A stretch of DNA of 6,196 nt from assembly GCA_903905395.1 (NCBI GenBank), contig CAIVGD010000297.1, positions 1-6,196 of the forward strand, read 5' to 3'. Shown here in pieces: positions 1 to 5,706 of this stretch. Source of the DNA: an uncultured Verrucomicrobiota bacterium. Its GTDB lineage: Bacteria; Verrucomicrobiota; Verrucomicrobiia; Methylacidiphilales; Verrucolacustridaceae. Position numbers and translations under genes: made by a program. The notes under the pieces were generated by a model. The model searched no databases, had not been told where the DNA came from, and saw only the letters and a program-made list of their open reading frames with translations. How positions within the stretch are numbered: the first letter of the stretch is position 1; the number at the start of each line of letters is the position of its first letter.

Positions 1-358
1 CGAGCGGGACACCCTCGAACTCATACTCCGCCGCTCCCTCACCGGCATCGGTTGCCCCGCCATCGCCCGCCACTTCGAACTCGTCTCTTCTTCCCCCTCC
101 ATCGATCTCGCCGCCTTGGCCAAGGAAGCCCCGCTCGAAATTCTCTTCTATCATCACTTGGCCTCTTTGCTGGATGAAAAAATCTCCTCCCTCGCTTCCG
201 TCCTCCGACTCGAAGGTCTGCGCTCCTGTGTCCTCTCCCTCACCGGCTCCGCATCTTGGCGCACCTCCTGCCAACGCCTGAACGACGAGATCGTCCACTT
301 CATCCGCGCCCGCGCCCGCACCCTCAGCCCCTCTCTCCTCGAACTCACCATCTGGTAA
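1..358 (+). CDS. Unrecognised protein, C-terminal part (5' end outside window)
   Basis: The reading frame is open from the first complete codon at position 2 to a TAA at 356-358, giving the last 118 residues of a protein whose start lies outside the window. I do not recognise the family. What supports it as real coding DNA is the strong preference for C at third codon positions, identical to the HINT gene that follows, and the tight 8-nt gap to that gene, which suggests co-transcription. The visible part looks largely alpha-helical and soluble, with no membrane segment, no Cys/His metal cluster and no signature motif I can name. It has a leucine-rich stretch around positions 150-230, a basic Arg-Ala run near 307-320 and ends in Leu-Thr-Ile-Trp. 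An internal ATG at 116 could be read as a start, but the frame and codon bias continue upstream of it, so I treat the gene as 5'-truncated by the window edge. Confidence 0.72.
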   Translation, partial: ERDTLELILRRSLTGIGCPAIARHFELVSSSPSIDLAALAKEAPLEILFYHHLASLLDEKISSLASVLRLEGLRSCVLSLTGSASWRTSCQRLNDEIVHFIRARARTLSPSLLELTIW

Positions 359-366
359 TTGGCCCT

Positions 367-711
367 ATGGCCAAAACCATTTTCGAGCGCATCATCGATC
401 GCGAGGTGCCCGCCGATATCGTGTACGAGGACGATCACATTCTCGCCTTCCGCGATCTCTCCCCCCAAGCCCCCGTCCATATCCTTCTCATTCCCAAAAA
501 ACATCACGCCCGCCACGGCACCGTTCCCTCCGAGGATCACCCCATCTTTGCCCACCTTCTCGCCGCCGCCCAGCGGGTCGCCCGCCAATGCCATCTCGAA
601 GAAACCGGCTATCGCCTCGTCATCAATCACGGCCCCGATGGCGGGGAAACCGTCCCGCACCTTCACCTTCACCTTCTCGGGGGACGCCCCCTCTCCTGGC
701 CTCCGGGATAG
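367..711 (+). CDS. HIT-family protein, HINT branch (purine nucleoside phosphoramidase-like)
   Basis: This encodes a 114-residue protein, the usual length for HINT proteins. The histidine-triad motif HLHLHLL lies at residues 98-104 (His98, His100, His102), preceded by the conserved INHGPDGGETVPH stretch (86-98) and followed by the WPPG C-terminus that is typical of the HINT branch. The N-terminal TIFERIIDREVPADIVYEDD also matches the family. HINT enzymes hydrolyse aminoacyl- or lysyl-AMP and other AMP-phosphoramidates through a nucleotidylated middle histidine. They act as dimers in the cytoplasm. The ATG at 367 is chosen because it begins the family homology; an in-frame ATG at 256 would add 37 low-complexity Pro/Arg residues lying over the preceding gene. 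No clear Shine-Dalgarno site precedes the start; translation may be coupled to the upstream gene that ends 8 nt before it. Family assignment is secure, while the physiological substrate is unknown. Confidence 0.96.
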   Translation: MAKTIFERIIDREVPADIVYEDDHILAFRDLSPQAPVHILLIPKKHHARHGTVPSEDHPIFAHLLAAAQRVARQCHLEETGYRLVINHGPDGGETVPHLHLHLLGGRPLSWPPG

Positions 712-775
712 TTCCACCCCGGATTCATCACGGGTCTCCTCTTCCCGTTCCTCCGATTCCCATTACCCTAGGAGT
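712..775 (+). other. Short intergenic region between HINT gene and small membrane protein gene
   Basis: This 64-bp gap is pyrimidine-rich. It holds the GGAG at 771-774 just before the downstream ATG and no convincing promoter or terminator. The upstream and downstream genes run in the same direction and could share a transcript. Confidence 0.4.
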
Positions 776-1126
776 ATGAAAAACCTCCTCCTCTCCCCCT
801 GGTCCTCAGTTATCGTTTGCGCCGCGCTCAGCACTCTCACCGACACCCTCGGCACTATTTGGTGGGAGAAAAAACAAACATCCATCCTCGTCGCCACAAT
901 TTTACTTTCCCCTGTGGTCTTTCTTAGTTTCGGCTACGTCGGTAGCCACTTCGGCCTCGCCCGGGCCTCCAGCCTCACCAACACACTGATCGTCGCCGGC
1001 CCGATTCTCGTCGGCCTGATCTTCCGCCAGGAATTACGTCAACTCTGCCTGCCCCACGTCATCGGCATGGGTTTCATCGTCACCGGCATCACCCTCCTCG
1101 CCCTCTTCCGACCCACCGCCGTTTAA
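776..1126 (+). CDS. Small four-helix membrane protein, DMT/SMR-transporter-like
   Basis: This predicts a 116-residue protein with four hydrophobic segments at about residues 10-28, 35-54, 66-83 and 94-111, the size and topology of a small multidrug resistance (SMR) protein or half of an EamA-type transporter. Around residues 21-26 the order L-T-D-T-L-G resembles the EmrE TM1 segment L-A-E-V-I-G, placing Asp23 at the position of the essential proton/substrate-binding Glu14. The TM4 stretch VIGMGFIVTG (95-104) resembles EmrE IIGMMLICAG. The TM3 region lacks the EmrE tryptophan and GVG motif, so canonical drug efflux should not be assumed. I infer an inner-membrane drug/metabolite-type protein that would need to dimerise. 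The ATG at 776 follows a GGAG at 771-774 with only 1 nt between them, closer than ideal. The stop overlaps the stop of the convergent argA gene. The exact subfamily and substrate are not determined. Confidence 0.8.
   Translation: MKNLLLSPWSSVIVCAALSTLTDTLGTIWWEKKQTSILVATILLSPVVFLSFGYVGSHFGLARASSLTNTLIVAGPILVGLIFRQELRQLCLPHVIGMGFIVTGITLLALFRPTAV
1123..1126. other. Shared stop codons of two convergent genes (TTAA)
   Basis: The palindrome TTAA serves as both stops: TAA at 1124-1126 on the plus strand ends the small membrane protein, and TAA read from 1125 down to 1123 on the minus strand ends argA. There is no intergenic space, so any terminator for either transcript must lie inside the other gene's coding sequence or be factor-dependent. 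I see no hairpin followed by a T-run within about 60 bases on either side. Confidence 0.9.
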
Positions 1127-2400
1127 GCCAGATCTTTGTAAAGTATCTTCGAGTTCCGCCCGCTCGCCTCATACGAGGCTTTTCTCTCTCCGGGCAGCAT
1201 CTCCACCGCCCCCTCGATAAATCCACCCTTGCTCTGCAGATAATTGAACGCCTGCGTCGAAAGCGCCAACAGCCGTTTCATCCCCAGCTCTTTCGCCCGG
1301 CTCTCCGCATAGAGCATTAGCTTCCGCCCAATCCTAGTGTTCTCATGCCCGGGAGCCACAAACAGACAGCCCATTTCCGCCGTCTTCCCCTCCAACGGAT
1401 GCACCGCCACGCAACCCACCATGTTGCCATCAATCTCAAACACGCTGTAATCCGCAATCGCCGCCGATATCTCCGTCCGCGTCCGCTTCGCCAACTCCTC
1501 CGCCGCCACGGAACTGCCAATCAGCCGCACGATCGACCGCACATCTTTTTTTAGCGCTTTCCGGATCTCCGTGTACTCGTCCGCGTAAATCATCGTCCCC
1601 ACCCCTTCGCTGGAAAAAAGCTCCTCCAGCAAAGCCTCGTCCTCGCGCCCATCCAGAATATGCGCCCGGCTCACCCCTTCTTTGCAGGCCCGCAGACCGT
1701 GCTCCAGCTTCGAGACCATTTCCACACTGATCTCCCCCTTCTTCTTCTTCAACCACTCCGTCGCTTCCTCCACCGAAAGTTGTGCCGGCTCTTTCCCGTT
1801 CATCGGCAGAGATCCGCTCCCCGTCAGGAAAATCAGCTTCTCCGCCTTCAACGCCTCCGCCACTTCCAAAGCCACCCCGTCGGAATTCACCCGGTAGGTC
1901 CGACCATCCCCGTCCACCCCCATCGGCGGAATCACCGGGATAATTCCATTCTCCAAAAGTGTTTCCAAAAACCGCGTGTCCACCCGCTCCACCCGGCCAG
2001 TCCAAAGCTGATCCACCCCGCCCAGAATTCCCGCTGGATGCGCAATAACCGCATTGGTCACCGCCCCCTTCAGATCCGCATCCGCCAGATTTTGTAGGAT
2101 ATCGTGGCTGTAGGAGTTGGCCGCCCGCTCCGCCACCCGCAGGGTGTCCTCATCCGTCACCCCGAGCCCGTCCAAGTTGGACGGCTTCACTTTCATTTCC
2201 GCGGCCATCTTCTTTATCCGCGCGCTCGCCCCGTGCACCAGCACCACCCGGATGTTCAGGCTCCGCAAAACCGAGATATCTAGAAATAAATTCGCCGCCC
2301 TCTCATCCTCCAGCACCGCACTGTCCACGCTGAGGACGAAGAGCTTGTCCCGAAAACTGGGGATATAGGTCAAAATCCCCCGCAGATCAGACGCCTTCAT
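1123..2400 (-). CDS. argA: N-acetylglutamate synthase (amino-acid kinase fold plus GNAT domain)
   Basis: This 425-residue protein matches classical ArgA (E. coli ArgA is 443) over its whole length. It catalyses acetyl-CoA + L-glutamate to N-acetylglutamate, the first step of arginine synthesis, in the cytoplasm. The amino-acid kinase fold covers about residues 1-275, with VVLVHGASARI (52-62), LGVTDEDTLRVAE (79-91), VNSDGVALEVAEALKAEKL (171-189) and HGLRACKEGVSRAHIL (234-249). The GNAT domain covers about 278-425, with EMGCLFVAPGHENTRIGRKL (342-361) as the acetyl-CoA-binding strand and loop, LLALSTQAFNYLQSKGGF (377-394) and a typical C-terminus ending SKILYKDLA. The kinase-type glycine-rich KxGG near the N-terminus is replaced by LSVDSAV (23-29), consistent with a synthase and not a glutamate kinase. 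The kinase-fold domain normally carries the arginine feedback site. The ATG at 2400 is preferred; a TTG six bases upstream is also in frame. No clear Shine-Dalgarno site is seen. It is the last gene of the minus-strand group. Confidence 0.95.
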   Translation of the reverse strand: MKASDLRGILTYIPSFRDKLFVLSVDSAVLEDERAANLFLDISVLRSLNIRVVLVHGASARIKKMAAEMKVKPSNLDGLGVTDEDTLRVAERAANSYSHDILQNLADADLKGAVTNAVIAHPAGILGGVDQLWTGRVERVDTRFLETLLENGIIPVIPPMGVDGDGRTYRVNSDGVALEVAEALKAEKLIFLTGSGSLPMNGKEPAQLSVEEATEWLKKKKGEISVEMVSKLEHGLRACKEGVSRAHILDGREDEALLEELFSSEGVGTMIYADEYTEIRKALKKDVRSIVRLIGSSVAAEELAKRTRTEISAAIADYSVFEIDGNMVGCVAVHPLEGKTAEMGCLFVAPGHENTRIGRKLMLYAESRAKELGMKRLLALSTQAFNYLQSKGGFIEGAVEMLPGERKASYEASGRNSKILYKDLA

Positions 2401-2439
2401 GGACAAATATCTACCAGCTTTCGGAAGGTTTGAACAAAC
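2401..2439 (-). other. Short intergenic region between nfo and argA
   Basis: These 39 bases lie between the nfo stop and the argA ATG. They are less G+C-rich than the genes and contain a small inverted repeat GTTTG-AA-CAAAC (2428-2439) whose two-base loop is too small for a normal hairpin. I see no -10/-35 pair, no arginine-operator-like site that I can defend, and no Shine-Dalgarno sequence at a proper distance. The distance is short enough for argA to be read from the nfo transcript. Confidence 0.4.
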
Positions 2440-3297
2440 TTAACTCGTCGGCCGATTGCTCTGCAGAAAATCCAGATTCTCCCGGTCCTCCCTTTCCCCC
2501 GGCGGCAACTCCCCGATCCGCGGAATTCCTCCACCCCACGCCTCCCGTAAAAAAGCCCGCAACCCCGGCCCCCCGATCTTTCCCCGGCCCAGATGTTCGT
2601 GCCGATCCACCCCGGATCCACACTCCGTCTTGGAATCATTGGCGTGAATCACCACCAGATTTTCAATCCCGATCTCCTTTTGGATTTTTCCAAAAAGATG
2701 CTTCCTTCCTGCCTCCGTCCGTAAATCGTATCCCGCGGCAAAGGCGTGCGCCGTATCGAGGCAGGCGGCCCTCCGCTTCCCGGGCAAACCCGCCACCAAC
2801 TCCCCCCACTCCGCCAAATCTCGGGCCATGGAGGATCCTTGCCCCGCCGAATTTTCCAGCGCAATCCGAATCCGGCAGGTTTGCGATTTATCCAACGCCT
2901 CGCAAAAACCCTCCATCGCCCTGCGCCTGGCTTCCGCTGGAACACGCTCCCCTCGACTCCCGCAATGAACCACCAACGCTTCCAGATCCAACTCCTCCGC
3001 GCGCCGGATTTCTTCTGCCAATGCGTGAATCGACTTCCTCCTCGTCGCCGAATCTCCCGCCACGTTGATCAGATAACCCGCATGCGCACAGACCCAAAGA
3101 TTCTGCGCTTTTTTTCCCACCCGGAAATTCTCCGCCTCCTCCTCATCCAACAGAGGCATTTCCCAGCGACGGTTGCTTTTTACAAAAATCTGGGCGGCAT
3201 CTTCCCCCAGGGCTTTCGCCCGGCCGAGCATTTTCCCCAATCCGCCCGCCACCGAGGTGTGCAGGCCACACCGGGTTTTCCCGCGACCGCAGGTCAT
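2440..3297 (-). CDS. nfo: Endonuclease IV (AP endonuclease family 2)
   Basis: This 285-residue protein is the normal length for endonuclease IV, a TIM-barrel enzyme with three zinc ions that cuts DNA 5' of abasic sites in base excision repair. All three family signatures are present: AHAGYLIN (71-78), CLDTAHAFAAGYD (179-191) and IHANDSKTECGSGVDRHEHLG (217-237). By comparison with E. coli Nfo the nine zinc ligands map to His72, His111, Glu148 (within ALENSAGQGS), Asp181, His184, His218, Asp231, His233 and Glu263, and all are present. Two signature positions differ from the commonest form: DTAH where many members have DTCH, and HAND where many have HLND; neither removes a ligand. The ATG at 3297 overlaps the stop of the upstream AsmA-like gene as ATGA, and AGGA at 3301-3304 lies 3 nt upstream. 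The frame stays open further upstream to 3660, but that part runs inside the AsmA-like gene and shows no family similarity. Confidence 0.96.
   Translation of the reverse strand: MTCGRGKTRCGLHTSVAGGLGKMLGRAKALGEDAAQIFVKSNRRWEMPLLDEEEAENFRVGKKAQNLWVCAHAGYLINVAGDSATRRKSIHALAEEIRRAEELDLEALVVHCGSRGERVPAEARRRAMEGFCEALDKSQTCRIRIALENSAGQGSSMARDLAEWGELVAGLPGKRRAACLDTAHAFAAGYDLRTEAGRKHLFGKIQKEIGIENLVVIHANDSKTECGSGVDRHEHLGRGKIGGPGLRAFLREAWGGGIPRIGELPPGEREDRENLDFLQSNRPTS
3294..3297 (-). other. ATGA stop/start overlap (AsmA-like gene to nfo)
   Basis: On the minus strand the last codons of the AsmA-like gene read GAC AAA TGA and nfo begins at the ATG inside this, so four bases are shared. Such junctions usually mean one transcript and translational coupling by terminating ribosomes. 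This also supports the chosen nfo start. Confidence 0.85.
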
Positions 3298-5654
3298 TTG
3301 TCCTGGAAGTGGCGCGGCTTCCAAACCGGATTCTTCAGGGATCCATTGCCTTCGACCTGGAACATCTGACTCACAAAGAAAAAGGGAACCCCCACTGGCC
3401 CGCGAAGATTCTGCCGCATGATGAAATCCTCCAACTGGTCGTGGGCGATGTCGTACACCCCGTGACCCGTCGTCACCACGAGGACCGAGGTAATCTGGAG
3501 TTGCCCTACATCCAACTTTCCTTTTTTTAATGTGAAATCCATCTCGGCCTCCTGCCCGGTGGCCCCCACCCATTCCGCCGGGGCGTTCATCGCCTGGGCA
3601 AATGCACCCATCCCCGGCAACACCCCCTCTTCCACCGACAACTGTCCGCTCCCCTCCCAACTACGCCAATCATTCGAAGAGCCTGCCATCAGAAAAGAGC
3701 CGTTCAATTCTCCCGCGTAACCGGAATTTCCAAAGTAGATCTCCACCATGGGACCAAAGCCCACTTTCTTTAATCGCGCCCGCGTTGTCTGCTGCGTTGG
3801 TTTCCCCTCGTCCCCCTCCACCTCGACTTCCACCTCCACTTTGCCTCCGAGAACAGCGGCGGGTGAACGAGGAGCCGTTTTCACAATTACTTTTTTCGCG
3901 ACCACTTCCACCGTCATGTCCATCTCGTAAAAACGAAGGGATCGGCCCGCCACCTCGTAATTCATTCCCTCCTTTGTTTTCACTGTGGCCCATAGATTGG
4001 ATCGGCCCTTGGCTTCCAAATCCACTTTTCCATCCAGCGTGATCGTCGGGCGGGCGGCAAATTTATATGGCTCCATGGTTTTGCGAAATTTTTCTCCAAA
4101 AATCGGGGCGAATTCCTGCACCGGCAGGGTGGATTGCACTCCCTTTAACACCACGGTTTCCGGATCCAGCCCATAGGTGAATTGCCCGGTGCCTTGCCCG
4201 CCCCCGGAGCTAAGCTGGAGATCCTTCACCGTCAGTTGGCCGGACGCAAAAACATAATTGCCCGCCAAACTTTCCATCTCCACCCCTTTGTAACGCAACC
4301 TGCCAGCATCCACCCGCCCCTCGATGCGGATCAGGTCGGAGCTGAGTCCGGCACCCGTGACCTTCCCATCGATCTTCGGCGGCACCAGAAAATCTAAGCT
4401 CCGCCAAAAAGCCGCCGCAGAGGGTCCGAAAAGCGGCGCCAACCCTTTGAGATCCAGATCGCTCTTCAGACTGCCCTTGAGCTCCGCCTTCCCGTCGTAA
4501 GTCAGTTGGGCCTCCAAAATTCCGCCGGAACTCGCCTCCAGTTTCAACCCCTGCATCATCCAACGCCGTCCATCCGTCACCCACGGAATCACCAACTTGC
4601 GATAAGGAAACAGCCCGAGCCGAAACTCCCCCATCTCCAGCCGGTTTTGCCAAAGAAAACCCGGAGCATCTTTCCAACCAAAATCAATCTTGCCCGTCAC
4701 CTGCGGCGGAAGCTGGCTCCGCAAATCCTGCAGAGCTGGTCCGAGCTTCCCCGCCGCCGGCGCGAACTGCGCCAAGTCCGCATTCGAGGTGTACTCCACC
4801 CCGCCCAGCTCACGCTGAAAATCCGCCCAGCCCATCATTTCGATTTGTCCCCGCTCCAACCCGATCCGAAACTTCTCCAGCTTCATCCCCCCTTCCGCCA
4901 CCGTCGCCCGCACTTCCACCTCTTGCAGTCGCACTCCTTTCCAGACGGCATGGGAGGCGGTGATCAGGATCTCCGCTTGGCTCTCCTCAGGTCGTCCTAT
5001 CTCCATATTGAACTCCGCCTGAATCCGAGGAGCCGGCCCACCCAGATCCTTCAGAGCCCGCTCCAAACTTCTCCAAATCGGAGCCAAGGGCATGGCTTGC
5101 GCAGTCACCATCCGTCCCGCTTCCGTCCCCACGCGCCCCTGTAGATCCAAATCAAAACCCAGCACCTGACCCCGGACACGCTGAACCCGGATCTCCCTCG
5201 GCCGAAACTCAATCGCCGCCTCCACCCGCCGCGCTTCGACCTCCACCCCTTCGCCCAAAGGCCAAGCCACATGGGCATCCCGCAACCTGGCCCCGGATAA
5301 AATCGGTTCCCCTTTTCGCCAACCCAGCCAGTTCAAGTTCAACTCAACCCGCCCGATCCGCAGTCGCTCCTCCTTGCGCTGGGCATCGCGATACACCACC
5401 AGATCCCTCGCCACGAGTCCGCCGAAGGGGTCAATTGTCAGCTTCCGCGTATCCACTTCCAACCCACGGACGGCCAGCTCCCGCACCAGCCGATTTTTCC
5501 AAGCCTGGGGAACCCCCACCACCCGCCCGAGCACGGCGAGCAGAGCAAAAAGGACAAGCACCATCCCTCCCGCCCGCTGTAACCAGCGCAGGGCGGAACC
5601 GGTGGTAGGGGGATGGATCCGGCGGCGGATCTGGCTTAAGATTGGGGTGTTCAT
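3294..5654 (-). CDS. Large AsmA-like envelope protein, single N-terminal membrane anchor
   Basis: This 786-residue protein has a basic N-terminus (residues 9-27), one hydrophobic segment at about 29-48 (MVLVLFALLAVLG core) and then about 740 residues of beta-rich sequence, the layout of AsmA/TamB-superfamily proteins. These are inserted in the inner membrane with the long body in the periplasm, and family members are linked to outer-membrane assembly or lipid transport. Supporting AsmA-like features are the repeated short beta segments of the type 'LKGxLxSDLDLKGLAPLFG' (about 392-410), IDGKVTGAG (428-436), TLDGKVDLEAKG (539-550), and a C-terminal region at about 645-780 with ELNGSFLMAGSS, GSGQLSVEEGVLPGMG and a final EGNGSLKNPVWKP resembling the usual AsmA ending. 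No enzymatic motif is seen. The ATG at 5654 is directly preceded by AGAAAGG, with no spacer. It is first in a likely operon with nfo and argA. The superfamily call is by architecture; specific function is unknown. Confidence 0.85.
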   Translation of the reverse strand: MNTPILSQIRRRIHPPTTGSALRWLQRAGGMVLVLFALLAVLGRVVGVPQAWKNRLVRELAVRGLEVDTRKLTIDPFGGLVARDLVVYRDAQRKEERLRIGRVELNLNWLGWRKGEPILSGARLRDAHVAWPLGEGVEVEARRVEAAIEFRPREIRVQRVRGQVLGFDLDLQGRVGTEAGRMVTAQAMPLAPIWRSLERALKDLGGPAPRIQAEFNMEIGRPEESQAEILITASHAVWKGVRLQEVEVRATVAEGGMKLEKFRIGLERGQIEMMGWADFQRELGGVEYTSNADLAQFAPAAGKLGPALQDLRSQLPPQVTGKIDFGWKDAPGFLWQNRLEMGEFRLGLFPYRKLVIPWVTDGRRWMMQGLKLEASSGGILEAQLTYDGKAELKGSLKSDLDLKGLAPLFGPSAAAFWRSLDFLVPPKIDGKVTGAGLSSDLIRIEGRVDAGRLRYKGVEMESLAGNYVFASGQLTVKDLQLSSGGGQGTGQFTYGLDPETVVLKGVQSTLPVQEFAPIFGEKFRKTMEPYKFAARPTITLDGKVDLEAKGRSNLWATVKTKEGMNYEVAGRSLRFYEMDMTVEVVAKKVIVKTAPRSPAAVLGGKVEVEVEVEGDEGKPTQQTTRARLKKVGFGPMVEIYFGNSGYAGELNGSFLMAGSSNDWRSWEGSGQLSVEEGVLPGMGAFAQAMNAPAEWVGATGQEAEMDFTLKKGKLDVGQLQITSVLVVTTGHGVYDIAHDQLEDFIMRQNLRGPVGVPFFFVSQMFQVEGNGSLKNPVWKPRHFQDK

Positions 5655-5706
5655 CCTTTCTGATCATCGCTAACAACTCATTTTCTAGAATCCAAAAAAA
5701 TCCCCT
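5655..5706. promoter_or_regulatory. Divergent spacer with candidate bidirectional promoter
   Basis: These 52 bases separate the starts of the AsmA-like gene (leftward) and glyS (rightward) and are more A/T-rich than the flanking genes. They contain the 8-bp palindrome TTCTAGAA at 5683-5690. Read rightward it gives TAGAAT (5686-5691), five of six matches to the sigma-70 -10 consensus, about 15 bases before the glyS ATG. Read leftward it gives TAGAAA (5687 down to 5682), four of six, about 27 bases before the AsmA-like ATG. No good -35 hexamer is visible at standard spacing for either direction, so this is a candidate only. Confidence 0.35.

Noticed and set aside
256..366. Longer HINT protein starting at the ATG at 256
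   Set aside because: The extra residues are Pro/Arg/His-rich out-of-frame reading of the preceding gene, and family similarity begins at 367.
154..717. 187-residue open frame on the minus strand opposite the HINT gene
   Set aside because: It mirrors two real plus-strand genes with strong family match or codon bias; such antisense open frames are expected with third-position C preference.
1690..1760. CTTCTTCTTCTT-like run as a microsatellite
   Set aside because: It encodes the Lys-Lys-Lys-Lys stretch of ArgA (residues 218-221) and is only a few triplets long.
2401..2406. TTG start six bases upstream of the argA ATG
   Set aside because: It is in frame but adds only two residues and has no better ribosome-binding site; the ATG is simpler, though the TTG is not excluded.
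2428..2439. GTTTG-AA-CAAAC inverted repeat as a terminator after nfo
   Set aside because: The loop is two bases, the stem is A/T-rich and no T-run follows in the minus direction, so it is unlikely to terminate transcription.
2430..3068. 212-residue plus-strand open frame opposite nfo
   Set aside because: It is a Pro-rich antisense shadow of the conserved endonuclease IV gene.
3298..3660. Extended endonuclease IV or separate Gly/Arg-rich gene upstream of nfo
   Set aside because: The segment is low-complexity Gly/Arg sequence read in another frame of the AsmA-like gene; the ATGA overlap at 3294-3297 gives a normal-length enzyme.
3815..3845. Short repeat of (Val-Glu) codons in the AsmA-like gene
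   Set aside because: KVEVEVEVEG is an ordinary amphipathic beta-strand pattern in this kind of protein and not a meaningful tandem repeat.
4506..5144. 212-residue plus-strand open frame inside the AsmA-like gene
   Set aside because: The translation is Pro/His/Arg/Leu-rich without domain character, as expected for the antisense of a G-rich coding strand.
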